DNA from: Marthasterias glacialis
Lineage: Eukaryota; Echinodermata; Asteroidea; Forcipulatida; Asteriidae
Direction: 5' to 3'
Length of the DNA stretch: 64,000 nt
Assembly (NCBI GenBank): GCA_911728455.2
Contig: OU452239.1
Location: forward strand, 12,010,328 to 12,074,327
The notes beneath the pieces were generated by a model that saw nothing but the letters and a program-made list of their open reading frames with translations, had not been told where the DNA came from and did no database searches. Made by a program: the position numbers and the translations under genes. Of this stretch, positions 9,501 through 21,100 are shown piece after piece (the first letter of the stretch is position 1; each line of letters begins with the position of its first letter).

Positions 9501-11054
9501 GCGCGGCGCACAAGATTTGCTAAACAGCTACTTTTTTGTAATTACCTCTAGCCGAGGGCGCCCCACTCAAATGACGTCATGTGTATAAGTACTCTACGTA
9601 TGAGTGACGTTTTTTTTCTATTATTTTGTTGACTTAGGTGGGTTATCAACATTAGCCGTAGTCCTCATCGTTGTTGGATGCTGCATCCTTGCCATATTGA
9701 TACTGGCCATGGCAGTGTGTTTCTGCATCTTGATGAGGCGTCAGTACGAAAAGGGAATCGGTCAACAAGGTGATAGGTTTGTGCGGCCCTACGAACCAAG
9801 ACGTAACAACGGGTTCGATAAGTATGACGATCGCAGTCAAGACTCATCCGACCGTGATGACGAGATGAGGCGCATGGAACGCTTGATGCAAGTCATGAGT
9901 CAATCTCCCTACTTACAACAGGTAACTTGGTCAGTGTTATTGACCCAACCTAACGCCACCATCATATTAATAAATCTTGGTTGGGCCATTTCGAAGTCAA
10001 TGTCTCCGTGTGTTATACAATGTTGTGCGCATTTTAGGTGACGCACCGTTAAACACGTATACCTTCCGAAATTCAAAAATGGTGAGCGTGGCTCAGATAC
10101 GGTCGTAGACTGGTTCCCAGTCCCTACATCGTTTTCGTTCTGACTATATAGGGACCAGTAGTGGGGTAGCATATACCTGGCAGATTTCTGGCAGGTATAT
10201 GCCTATTAGAATTAGCATACAGGTCTACGTAATACTGCAATGCGGCCTTTACGCAAACATGACGGACACAGAATCTCAGAATCTCCCATCGTGCAGACTA
10301 ACGTTAGTTAAGATGTTCTTCTAAAGTTAGCCTGAAGGTTGGTTCACTATGTCCGGTTGAAGGGTTACGATACACACGTGTGCTAGTGTCAAACAACAAC
10401 AACATGCCCACGTCACGAGCATAGCCGACGTCGTCTCTAAAACTAGAAAATTATTACTGCACCCGCGTAATCGAGGGTTAATCAAAAGCGTCATATCGCT
10501 AGTAACTACCGGTCCCTGTACAGTCAGAAGAAAACAATGCTAGGGACCGGGAACCAGTATGTAGGCCGTGTCCGAATTCGCGGTATTGTTAACCGCGCTA
10601 GGGCGGGTATGGACCAAATTTACGTGATCCAAAACAAGTTAAACGAACTTTTGTTGTTTTACTTGTGTTTTCTTGGTGGAGATTGTCTGAATAATTGTCC
10701 GTAAATTGATTGATATGACATGGCCTTTGGTACTAAATGTCTGAAAACTGATCTGTTTTCAGGGTTTGCCTTATCAACAAGATTTCATCCGGCCATACGT
10801 GGTGACTGGTAATGAAGACCACCGGCGTCAAAACCAGCGGGTAAGAATATCTGTATGTGACAATCATTTCATAAAACAACACGTGTTTTGATACAATACC
10901 GAAAAAGAGACATTAACAGGTGAGATTTTCAGTGTTACACTCCATGGTCATTTAATGGTTCTTACGTGATTGACTTTGTTATTACATTATACAGAGTGAA
11001 TATGGCCACAGAGGTCCCGTTGTTGCACGCAACCCACTGGCGAGCATTTACTAG
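1..11054 (+). CDS. EGF/SEA single-pass membrane protein (3' part, spliced)
   Basis: Thirteen exons join in frame into 504 residues plus stop; the 5' end lies outside the window. Exons: 1-40, 1406-1507, 2722-2814, 4610-4702, 5656-5757, 6104-6244, 6602-6717, 7048-7267, 7808-7898, 8987-9081, 9638-9921, 10763-10840, 10995-11054. Every junction has GT/AG ends and matching phase; the EGF exons are all phase 1-1, as expected of shuffled modules. Domain order is EGF-like repeats, SEA domain, EGF, Thr-rich stalk, transmembrane helix, and a cytoplasmic tail of about 110 residues. The likely role is a cell-surface adhesion or mucin-like receptor whose SEA domain self-cleaves but stays associated; that is inferred from architecture. 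I do not recognise a named orthologue. Introns carry many mobile elements. Exon-skipping isoforms would stay in frame through the symmetrical EGF exons. Confidence 0.85.
496..560 (+). repeat. (ACA)n microsatellite
   Basis: About 13 pure ACA units, then interrupted AAT/ACA units, in the first intron of the window. Confidence 0.95.
640..968 (-). mobile_element. tRNA-derived SINE, head-truncated
   Basis: Antisense copy of the SINE seen in full at 8173-8608. The segment with CACTTCTCCTAGCGATAAGTG and the shared body are recognisable, but the tRNA-like head is missing. The sequence jumps at about 965-972 into sequence like the intron after exon 4610-4702. Confidence 0.7.
1030..1335 (+). repeat. 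Intronic duplicated segment (copy 1)
   Basis: Aligns over about 300 bases with 4748-5055: shared stretches include GAGTGGATACCTAAGGA, AACTTAAGAAACCATCACTTG and GAAACGTCGAGACCC. It is part of the tandem duplication of the EGF exon block. Confidence 0.8.
1406..1507 (+). CDS. EGF-like exon, type B (copy 1)
   Basis: A 102-base phase 1-1 exon after a good polypyrimidine tract and AATAG acceptor, with the donor GTATTA at 1508. It codes a six-cysteine module with the EGF signature CLNGG and a CxCxC core ending SGAMCEG. It is a clear paralogue of 5656-5757. Confidence 0.8.
2459..2519 (+). pseudogene. Decayed copy of the type C exon
   Basis: After an intact TTTGTTAG acceptor, the sequence codes DPSPCLTSNNLCSQTGQQCL, matching the first half of the exon at 6104-6244 (CQTDRSLCSGTGQVCL). 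Similarity stops after the codon for Leu and no donor follows. Splicing from 1507 to 2722 keeps phase, so the relic is probably skipped. Confidence 0.75.
2722..2814 (+). CDS. EGF-like exon, type A (copy 2)
   Basis: A 93-base phase 1-1 exon with a TTGAACAG acceptor and GTAACC donor. The residues CSLICANGG, then CTCTCNGPWSG and a closing TCSG, fit a compact EGF module with Cys spacing Cx3C-x10-CxCxC-x8-C. Confidence 0.85.
3178..4104. mobile_element. TTAA-flanked MITE, piggyBac-like termini
   Basis: The element runs 3182-4100 between TTAA target duplications (3178-3181 and 4101-4104). Its ends are the perfect inverted repeat CCCTATCAGGAC, followed by a looser inverted region with GGGGCACA-type motifs. 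TTAA sites and CCY termini are typical of piggyBac. It has no transposase reading frame, so it is non-autonomous. It lies in the intron between two type A EGF exons. Confidence 0.8.
4135..4492 (-). mobile_element. tRNA-derived SINE (antisense)
   Basis: Reverse complement of the SINE family. The tRNA-like head at about 4420-4490 reads in antisense as a GTCGTGGCCxGGCGG A box and a GGGCTCGAGTCCCGG B box. The body and the A/T-rich 3' part are present, ending near the GGCGCG motif at about 4188. Confidence 0.8.
4610..4702 (+). CDS. EGF-like exon, type A (copy 3)
   Basis: A 93-base phase 1-1 exon with a TTGACAG acceptor and GTAAAG donor. It codes ACPLTCANGG, then CSCSCGQSWTG and TTCSG, with the same cysteine spacing as the other type A modules but more diverged from copies 1 and 2 than those are from each other. 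Confidence 0.85.
4748..5055 (+). repeat. Intronic duplicated segment (copy 2)
   Basis: Partner of 1030-1335. It lies between the type A exon at 4610 and the type B exon at 5656, so the order of parts is kept in both units. Confidence 0.8.
5075..5600 (-). mobile_element. Degenerate LINE 3' end
   Basis: On the minus strand one frame codes ILLQGTVEGKRRRGRPKRIW and then LDDIKDLTVRKLGT before a stop at 5171-5173. This is the typical C-terminal stretch of reverse-transcriptase ORFs of non-LTR retrotransposons. Upstream pieces of the ORF (RKLVIQHIGSHDSHL, KRKLSW) occur in another frame, so it is frameshifted. The 3' end carries an ATG/ATC-type trinucleotide tail (about 5066-5088). Confidence 0.8.
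5656..5757 (+). CDS. EGF-like exon, type B (copy 2)
   Basis: A 102-base phase 1-1 exon with the same TTTTCAATAG acceptor as copy 1. It codes DCPLTTSSCLNGG, then CECVCPETNSG and ATCQG. All six cysteines of the module are present. Confidence 0.85.
6104..6244 (+). CDS. Cys-rich EGF-like exon, type C
   Basis: A 141-base phase 1-1 exon with a TTTGTTAG acceptor and GTGAGT donor. It codes a six-cysteine module beginning DSSPCQTDRSLCSG and ending NNDGSCAG. The spacing resembles calcium-type or laminin-like EGF variants. It directly precedes the SEA domain. A truncated relic of this exon lies at 2459-2519. Confidence 0.85.
6602..7267 (+). CDS. SEA domain (two exons, 6602-6717 and 7048-7267)
   Basis: Two exons joined at phase 0 code about 110 residues. 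A first beta strand (TIVLLEDFHATF) and a helical segment run across the junction, followed by IRIEVLSFRRGSVIAEV, which matches the core strand of SEA domains. Autocleaving SEA domains (MUC1 type) cut between Gly and Ser of a GSVVV-like site; FRRGSVIAEV carries G-S-V at that position. A further strand and the helix TTAAVAAILSN follow, then a Thr/Ser/Asn-rich linker. The domain is expected to be extracellular and cleaved but non-covalently held. The match to the family is by eye. Confidence 0.85.
7443..7590. mobile_element. Small inverted-repeat element in intron
   Basis: Imperfect inverted arms at 7448-7472 and 7558-7584 share GCTAG/CTAGG-TGGCAGCAG and ACTTTT. Between them is the perfect palindrome GCGCATGCGC (7513-7522). 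A matching single end is found at 19852-19887. Confidence 0.65.
7808..9081 (+). CDS. Membrane-proximal EGF domain and Thr-rich stalk (exons 7808-7898, 8987-9081)
   Basis: Two exons joined in phase 2 code a classical EGF domain with CSNGGTC, then FSCNCETGFTGGNC, all six cysteines in the usual order. A short stalk rich in Val, Thr and Pro follows and leads to the membrane helix. The domain is split by an intron of about 1.1 kb that contains a full tRNA-derived SINE in sense orientation. Confidence 0.85.
8173..8608 (+). mobile_element. Full-length tRNA-derived SINE
   Basis: The head resembles tRNA-Leu: A box TGGCCGAGCGG (8182-8192) and a B-box-like GGTTTCGAGTCCC (about 8240-8252), followed by a conserved body (CACTTATCGC, AGAAGGGGTTCGC). 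The 3' region reads GCGCTATATAAAAACTGCG, then a TATTATTATTATT tail. It is the best reference copy of the family in this window. Confidence 0.85.
9638..9921 (+). CDS. Transmembrane helix and first half of cytoplasmic tail
   Basis: The exon opens at a TGACTTAG acceptor and codes GGLSTLAVVLIVVGCC and more hydrophobic residues through CFCILM, about 27 in all, then the stop-transfer run RRQYEK. The tail is highly charged, with DKYDDRSQDSSDRDDEMRRM and a Met-rich stretch. Tyr residues sit in contexts such as RPYEP and KYDDR that could be phosphorylated. The donor is GTAACT at 9922. Confidence 0.85.
9937..10094 (+). repeat. Dispersed repeat D (copy 1)
   Basis: Shares TTGGTTGGGCCATT, GTCAATGTC and CCGTGTGTTATACA with copies at 33700-33880 (reverse) and 36055-36200. 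It starts only about 15 bases after the exon donor at 9922. Confidence 0.65.
10107..10559. mobile_element. MITE with about 55-bp terminal inverted repeats
   Basis: The left arm at 10108-10164 and right arm at 10503-10559 are inverted copies, sharing ACTGGTTCCC, GTCCCTA, TTCTGACT and AGGGACC. Inside the left part is a hairpin (GCATATACCTG / CAGGTATATGC at 10169-10202). There is no ORF. It sits in the intron before the penultimate exon. Confidence 0.75.
10763..11054 (+). CDS. C-terminal tail exons (10763-10840, 10995-11054) with stop
   Basis: Two phase-0 exons complete the tail. The first codes GLPYQQDFIRPYVVTGNEDH and an Arg/Gln-rich end. The second codes SEYGHRGPVVARNPLASIY, followed by TAG at 11052-11054. 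The motif D-F-I-R-P-Y repeats the R-F-V-R-P-Y of the previous exon, suggesting a duplicated tyrosine docking site. The extreme C terminus SIY only weakly resembles a PDZ ligand. Confidence 0.8.
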
Positions 11055-11999
11055 ACTCCGAGGGACAACAAGACCAAAAGCTTACACCAGCTTCTGTAAT
11101 CATGGTAGCTGTGCGCAAGAGTTTTGTAATGTTGTAACACTGCACGATTTGCTATTTCTAATTGAAGACTTAGCCATTATATAAACTTTGAGTGGCCTAT
11201 CAATAGTTTTTCTGGAATTGGTTAGCTATTGGTTCTTTCTTTTCTTTTTTCGTGCGAAAAAACGTAATTGAAAGTTCCGTGATTTTCCACAGGCGTCTGT
11301 CTCGGGAAAACAATTCTGTTCATTCAAGAATAAGAAATCAACTTCCTTAAGTTTTAATTTGTTTCTAGAATAGTTGTGTTTTCCCCCAGAAAACCGAACA
11401 TGCAGCATCTCGATTGCAGCATCTCCATTTATTGTTTAATGAACGGGTCAAACGGGAGTAATGATTACACTTATATCACGGGATTATATGCTTTTAATTT
11501 TAAAACTTTTCTCGCATTAACCAGTTTCCGAACGTTTTTTTTTTTTTTTTTTTTTTTAAACACGGTGTTAATTTGAATGACTTACAAAGAAGTACTAATT
11601 CTTACCGTGTAGGAGCACCGTGAATATAACAAAAGCTCTTTGTTGTTTAATGTTTTATTGACTGTGTGTAAACATAAATTCTTTAATTTTAAAGGGTAGC
11701 TAAATCAGTAAACATGACGCTCCACGCCAAAACTTTTTTTCTGAAATAGAGAAACGACATTGAGAGTTAAAACTACTGTATGAGGATAATATTATGTCTT
11801 ATACATTGTATCTGGTGCAAGGGCGTCGATCACTACCGAAAATGGGTGGGGGTGGGGGGGGGGGGGGGCGTGCGCGTGCAAGCCTTGGAAGATCGGAAAT
11901 AGCTTGGCCTGAAATAGACCCAAATAGCATTCCGCGCGTGGTCCATCTTTGTATATGCGCCGCCGACAGGGCAATGCAATGTTCAATAAACACAAAATC

Positions 12000-12420
12000 A
12001 AGGGCCCAGGAAAAGCAAGAAATTAGCATGTCGCAAATATTCTATTGGTTAAAAAAGGGTATAATTTGAACCCCCTAATTACAGGCTGAAAACACACAAT
12101 CCAAGATGGCCGCCAATTTCAGACTATCACATGACTCGTCACTATCACTTTTCTGGCAAAGAAATAAAAATAAGTGGAAGTTATGTTCAACAAGGTAAAA
12201 TAAATAACTAGTAAACAGTAAAATCGTGTGACCCAAGGTCAAACAAATGGTTGCCAGAGCAACAACTAACCCCCAGTATCAATTATGTTTTGCCAATTAG
12301 ATCCTAGATATATTTTGGGAAAAGTCAGAAAATTTTGCGGTGAGCGGCGTAAGTGTTAAAAAGTTACGGGAAAAGAATTAGTAGGGGGCACATCGTGACC
12401 CCCGGTCCTGATAGGGTTAA
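12000..12420. mobile_element. 5'-truncated copy of the TTAA MITE in the 3' UTR
   Basis: Shares GAAATTAGCA, CTAATTACAGGCTGAAAACA and CCAAGATGGCCGCC with the element at 3182-4100. It ends in the same GGTCCTGATAGGG terminus followed by TTAA at 12417-12420. The left end is missing. Confidence 0.8.
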
Positions 12421-12886
12421 GTGTTATATTGAAGTTTCTAGTATTATTTCATTCGATGTCCAAATAAACCTAGTTTGGGCAGAAAATGACTGGTTTGGCA
12501 TGGAGCCTTGGGAAAAAATGGCGTTATATCCTTAAACAGCATAGAATATTTACTCAGTTTTTATGAAATACTTATAATTATTTTTGTCATATTATTATAA
12601 ACAATTGTTATCAAATTCTGACAGGGTACCTCGTTTAAGTGTTGAATAACTTCCTGGTGTAAGATAAAGTATATACAACGTACATTTTAGAATTTCTTGA
12701 ATGTTGTTTTTATGACTGTTTTTCTGTATTTCTTAGCCTGTAGATTTTTAATTTGTACAGCGCTTTGTGATGTCGTTGACATGGAAAGCGTGTTTTTTTT
12801 ATTGTATTATTATTTTTATAAAAATAGTTTAATCTAGCATTCATTATGTACTCGAATTAGAATTGTAAGTTTTTATACTAAAGGTC

Positions 12887-12892
12887 AATAAA
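12887..12892 (+). terminator. Polyadenylation signal AATAAA
   Basis: AATAAA is followed within about 30 bases by a GT/T-rich stretch (CCTTTGTGTTTTATT), the usual cleavage context. It is the best 3' end for the EGF/SEA gene. Confidence 0.55.
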
Positions 12893-12910
12893 CTTTTCAT
12901 CTGTACGTCA

Positions 12911-15088
12911 TCCATTGCCTTTGTGTTTTATTAGACATTTTTCGCAAGTGGGCCTACTTTTTATAGTTAGTGGCACATTTTGAAACGAGTTAGACCAGCA
13001 TGCACCTCATTCCACGGCTAACGCGCGCGTAAAAAGTATTTGCGTAGCTCTCTATAAACATGACCGATTCACAGTGTAGCAGCGCCACCAACATTTTGCA
13101 CAAGAGAGGCAATATTCGTTTAAGCTGTCAGTGACAGACGTTGTGATTGTCAATCAAGTAGCAGTCGACAAGCCTATGTAGCAAGCAACCAAATATGGGA
13201 CTCGTTCCATCCAATCAGGCTCTCTAGGTATCAGTCGGATTCAACATTCATAAGTTAATCTATTTCAACAAGTTTACCTTTCTTTATATAACTATATATA
13301 TATATGTATATATATATTTATATTGAACAAAAATGTATTTTATAACTCAGTTGTTGATTCACTTCAGTCTATTTTTATAGCAGTTTGTAACAGCTGTGTG
13401 TTTCTGTCATTTTTTTTTGGTCATCGTTGATGAGAGAAGATAGAAATATTATAAATATATTCTGTTAGTGTAATCATAAACATTTATTGCCAGCAATAGA
13501 CCACAACGGAAACACTTATTTCTGTCAGCTACTTGCAAATAAATTAGCATCTGTCTTGCTAAGGTCCGACATTACTTTGGGCAACCAAAGGCCATGTAAA
13601 CGCGGTTGTTATGTAACAGTTTGTGAAATACTCTCACAAAAGGTCTTTTGTGAAAGGTTTCCACGCCCCAGCGCGCATTAAACAGTTTGTACTTAATCTC
13701 AAGAAATATTGAAGGTGTTGTTGTAATGTTCACCATACTTTGTAACTTTGGTCAGCCCTTGGTGATCAAAATATGCTAAGTGGTAAGATACTACAATTGT
13801 TTGTGCAGCCGTCATTTTCTACCAGGGCCGTATTTTTTTCCTTCCTCTTCAAGTTGCTGCTGACTCAGCTAAAACATGTTGAGATGCACATTACATCGGT
13901 GCGTTAAAAACAAACAAGTAAAATAGTATTCACAGCTCTACATGAATCGACGAAGAGTAAGTATTTCTATTTGAATTTGAGGTCATTTGAATGGTTTGGA
14001 AACCTCATATGGAACAATGACAAATCATTTCATGGGAAAAGTGATGAATCTGACCAACATTATTATTATTATTTTATTTTATTTTACTTTTTAGTTTTTC
14101 CCCCAACTCACCATGACCAACATTATAGTATCTTGTTTAACAGCTACGGCAACGGCCATACTTACTTAAAATGAATATGCCTAATGCTCTTCTGTCATAG
14201 CGAGAAAACGAGATTTTCGGATACAGCAATGTTTCTTAGTTCAGGCTGAAGGGAACATAGTCGGGCTCCTTATCTATCAGAAAACACACAGTGGACGTGT
14301 GAAATATAAAGGTGTGTCATAGAACCTTTTTCAAAACTGCGGCATTGGCTAACACAGCTCCGGCGTAGGCCATGTCCGACTGTTTCGGTAAAGCTTTCGA
14401 CCAAAATTGCACATTTTCAAAGATATTGACGGTGCTTGAGCAAGAGCCGCGTAAATATATTTACATGAGGAACCATTTTACCATCTATCCTCAGTTTGAT
14501 GATTTTGAAGGGAGGAAACGAGACGACTTCACTGTGAAAAAATACTGTTATGTATGTTGTATATAAGCCACAGTTCTTTTTGTCTAAGCAGCAGCTGATT
14601 TGTTGTTGCTGTTTATTTATCTATTGATTTTTTTTCTTATATAAATGAAACAAGAGGCGCCAGACACAAAACATTGCTTTAATGATCAAATAAATAATAT
14701 TAATAATAATAATAATAATAATATTTACGTAAACGACTCAAACTCCGTTACTGCGCGGGTCAGTAATTGGAAAATTGATTTTGCGTAAACCATCAAGATT
14801 GAGACAGATATCAAAAAGCCTTGACCTACAGTCTCACAGAAGATCGTTCCCGCCAAACAATAGAGAGCAATTACGGGTATCGTTGACCGAATCGTAATAG
14901 GATAATATTTAAAACGAATTGTAGCCACGCAAGCTTTATGACGTACTGGGAAGAAGATAATAAAGCAGAAATTAGAAAAAAGAGGAAGATGAAAAAAGAA
15001 CAAAAAAAAGAGAGAAAAAAATGAACAGCTTGCAGGAACGTCACAACAACCTGAACGTGTTACTGGGTGCCTCATCAGTAAATGCACA
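12911..15088. other. Intergenic region between the two plus-strand genes
   Basis: An A/T-rich spacer with a TA-repeat at about 13290-13320 and an AAT-repeat at about 14697-14722. No supported gene and no clear TATA box for the downstream gene were seen. Confidence 0.5.
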
Positions 15089-19182
<4,094 letters not shown>

Positions 19183-19851
19183 AACTGCCATAGCGGATAA
19201 AGTGGTGGATGCGTATCCTATCCAGTGGCTTAATTACGGGGGCAAGGGGTGTGGGTGGGGGTGGGGGACAAACGTGCCTTCATTTGACGCTTGCTTTGCA
19301 TGCCCCAAATGGATGGGGTTTGGGTGGAAGTCTCGGTAATGCATAAAGTACTAGAGGCACTTGGTGGTCGCTGCTGCTTACTCCTCAGGAGTTAGGATCT
19401 TTTCAGGAATGATTATAAGGGTTGATGAATATAAGAGTATTATTATATTATGCAAGATGCAATACTGCAAATTCACCTCATAACCGCGGCTATTACTACT
19501 TGGACTATAAACAAATAACTTGCGCAGCTAAAACAGACAAACAACCACACGGTAAACTTTAAAACAGTATATTGGTTAAAAGCTTTAATTAATGATGTTT
19601 TTTAATAGATTTCTTTAGCAATTCACTGATTTGGCTTGTGTATGATTCATATTTACAATATACTGAGCAATAGGCATGGGTAGAGCATTTTAAAATAGGA
19701 AAGTCCGAATTACGACTAAATTCCTAACGCCCGGGGAAAATATCGAGTTGTCTTAGTAAAGGGGGGACTCATGGATGCAGCAGAATCTGGCAATTTTCAT
19801 TCTCTACGTAGTTCTTGGCAAGGGCACATTTCATGGGAAACCTGATCTACC

Positions 19852-19887
19852 CGATAAGTCTGCTGCCACCTAGCGTCCACAAAAGTC
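19852..19887. repeat. Solitary end of the 7443 element
   Basis: Contains TAAGTCTGCTGCCACCTAG and CAAAAGTC, nearly identical to the right arm of the element at 7443-7590. Confidence 0.65.
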
Positions 19888-20624
19888 ACCCACCATCATT
19901 ATATGAATAGCCACACCAGTATCATACAGGTTTTTAAATTTAAGTTGCTAAAAAGTTGTTGTTTGTTGTAAACGAAAGTTGACGTTATTTCACTGTAAAA
20001 GGGGCGCTCACTTCAAACAAACTGGCTTCAACCATAGCCAGTAGACTTAGTTTTGGTTTCTTATGTAAGAAAAAGAAACTGGACCTTGCCTCTCAATTGT
20101 TTTACAAAGTCTCAGAAGTCCTCTCAGAATTATCAGTTTCTGTCATAAGAAATAAATATTTAAGATAGTCATTTGGTAGGTAAAATATCACAACAATATA
20201 TGGGGCTTAGAATTACACTGTGGGCTTATTTTGCGTGATGTCACCAGTGCGATTTGACTTATTGTATTAAAAGCAGAATAAATTATAGACCCCAGTGTTA
20301 AAGGGCATTGGTTTATCTACAATTTGTTTTAGTAACGAGTGTCTATTTAATTTAAGCACTTTTGTAACATAAAATCAAGTACAAATCAACTACTGTTTTG
20401 GTATTTGAAACTAGGTTTTTATTTCGAATGCGCAAAAAAGAAAACAAAGTCGAACTTTAACAGTTCCGTTCAAAGAATTTTGTTTCGCACAAATTACTAT
20501 TCTTCAAATTAAAGCAATCATCTAAATAGTGAAGTTGCAAGTTGCACTTAACTGATTGCCACTATCTGACAATAATTGGTCCATAACCTGACTATCAATT
20601 GTATAAGTCATCAAATATGAGAGA

Positions 20625-20630
20625 AATAAA
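20625..20630 (+). terminator. Candidate polyadenylation signal
   Basis: AATAAA about 1.4 kb after the stop codon, with GTGTCTGG some 20 bases downstream. Confidence 0.4.
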
Positions 20631-21100
20631 ACATATTTCACCACAACAACGTGTCTGGCTTTTAATGAAGTGGAACGGCAATATCATTAATTTAGATGTG
20701 GATTTACCTTTTTCTTTTTTCTTCCCGCTATTATGCTATCACAAATGACCAAAGTTATCGTATTGATTTAATGCTATTTTAATCATGCATTCATTGCAAT
20801 CCATTTAATACATTTTCAAAACTGATGTCTGCGATTTATGAGCCTAGAGGCCTACAGTTTACAAAATAATTTATTTCACTTTTTCAAACACGTTTATTAC
20901 CGTTTTTGTTTAATGTACAGTTGTTTAATGTAGCGAGAAGGTTGTCTACTTATTTGTATAGCCTACCAAAAATAAACATTATTTACTAGTTGATTAATCG
21001 ATATTCATAAGTCTGTGTTAATCTTTGTTTTAGGTATCGAAAATATGTACATGTTAAATTAACTACATGTAACTATGTATGACTGTAAATAAACTAATTT

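Larger units (their letters stand above)
11055..12910 (+). other. 3' UTR of the EGF/SEA gene
   Basis: No further coding sequence follows the stop at 11054. The region holds a T-run (11537-11557), a G-run (about 11846-11868), a 5'-truncated copy of the TTAA MITE (about 12000-12416) and a polyadenylation signal near its end. The extent is inferred from that signal; an earlier AATAAA at 11985 could give a shorter form. Confidence 0.5.
19183..21100 (+). other. 3' UTR and downstream region of the secreted-protein gene
   Basis: No coding sequence was recognised. Candidate polyadenylation signals AATAAA lie at 20625-20630, followed by a GTGTCTGG motif, and at 21088-21093. Which is used cannot be told from sequence. 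Confidence 0.45.
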
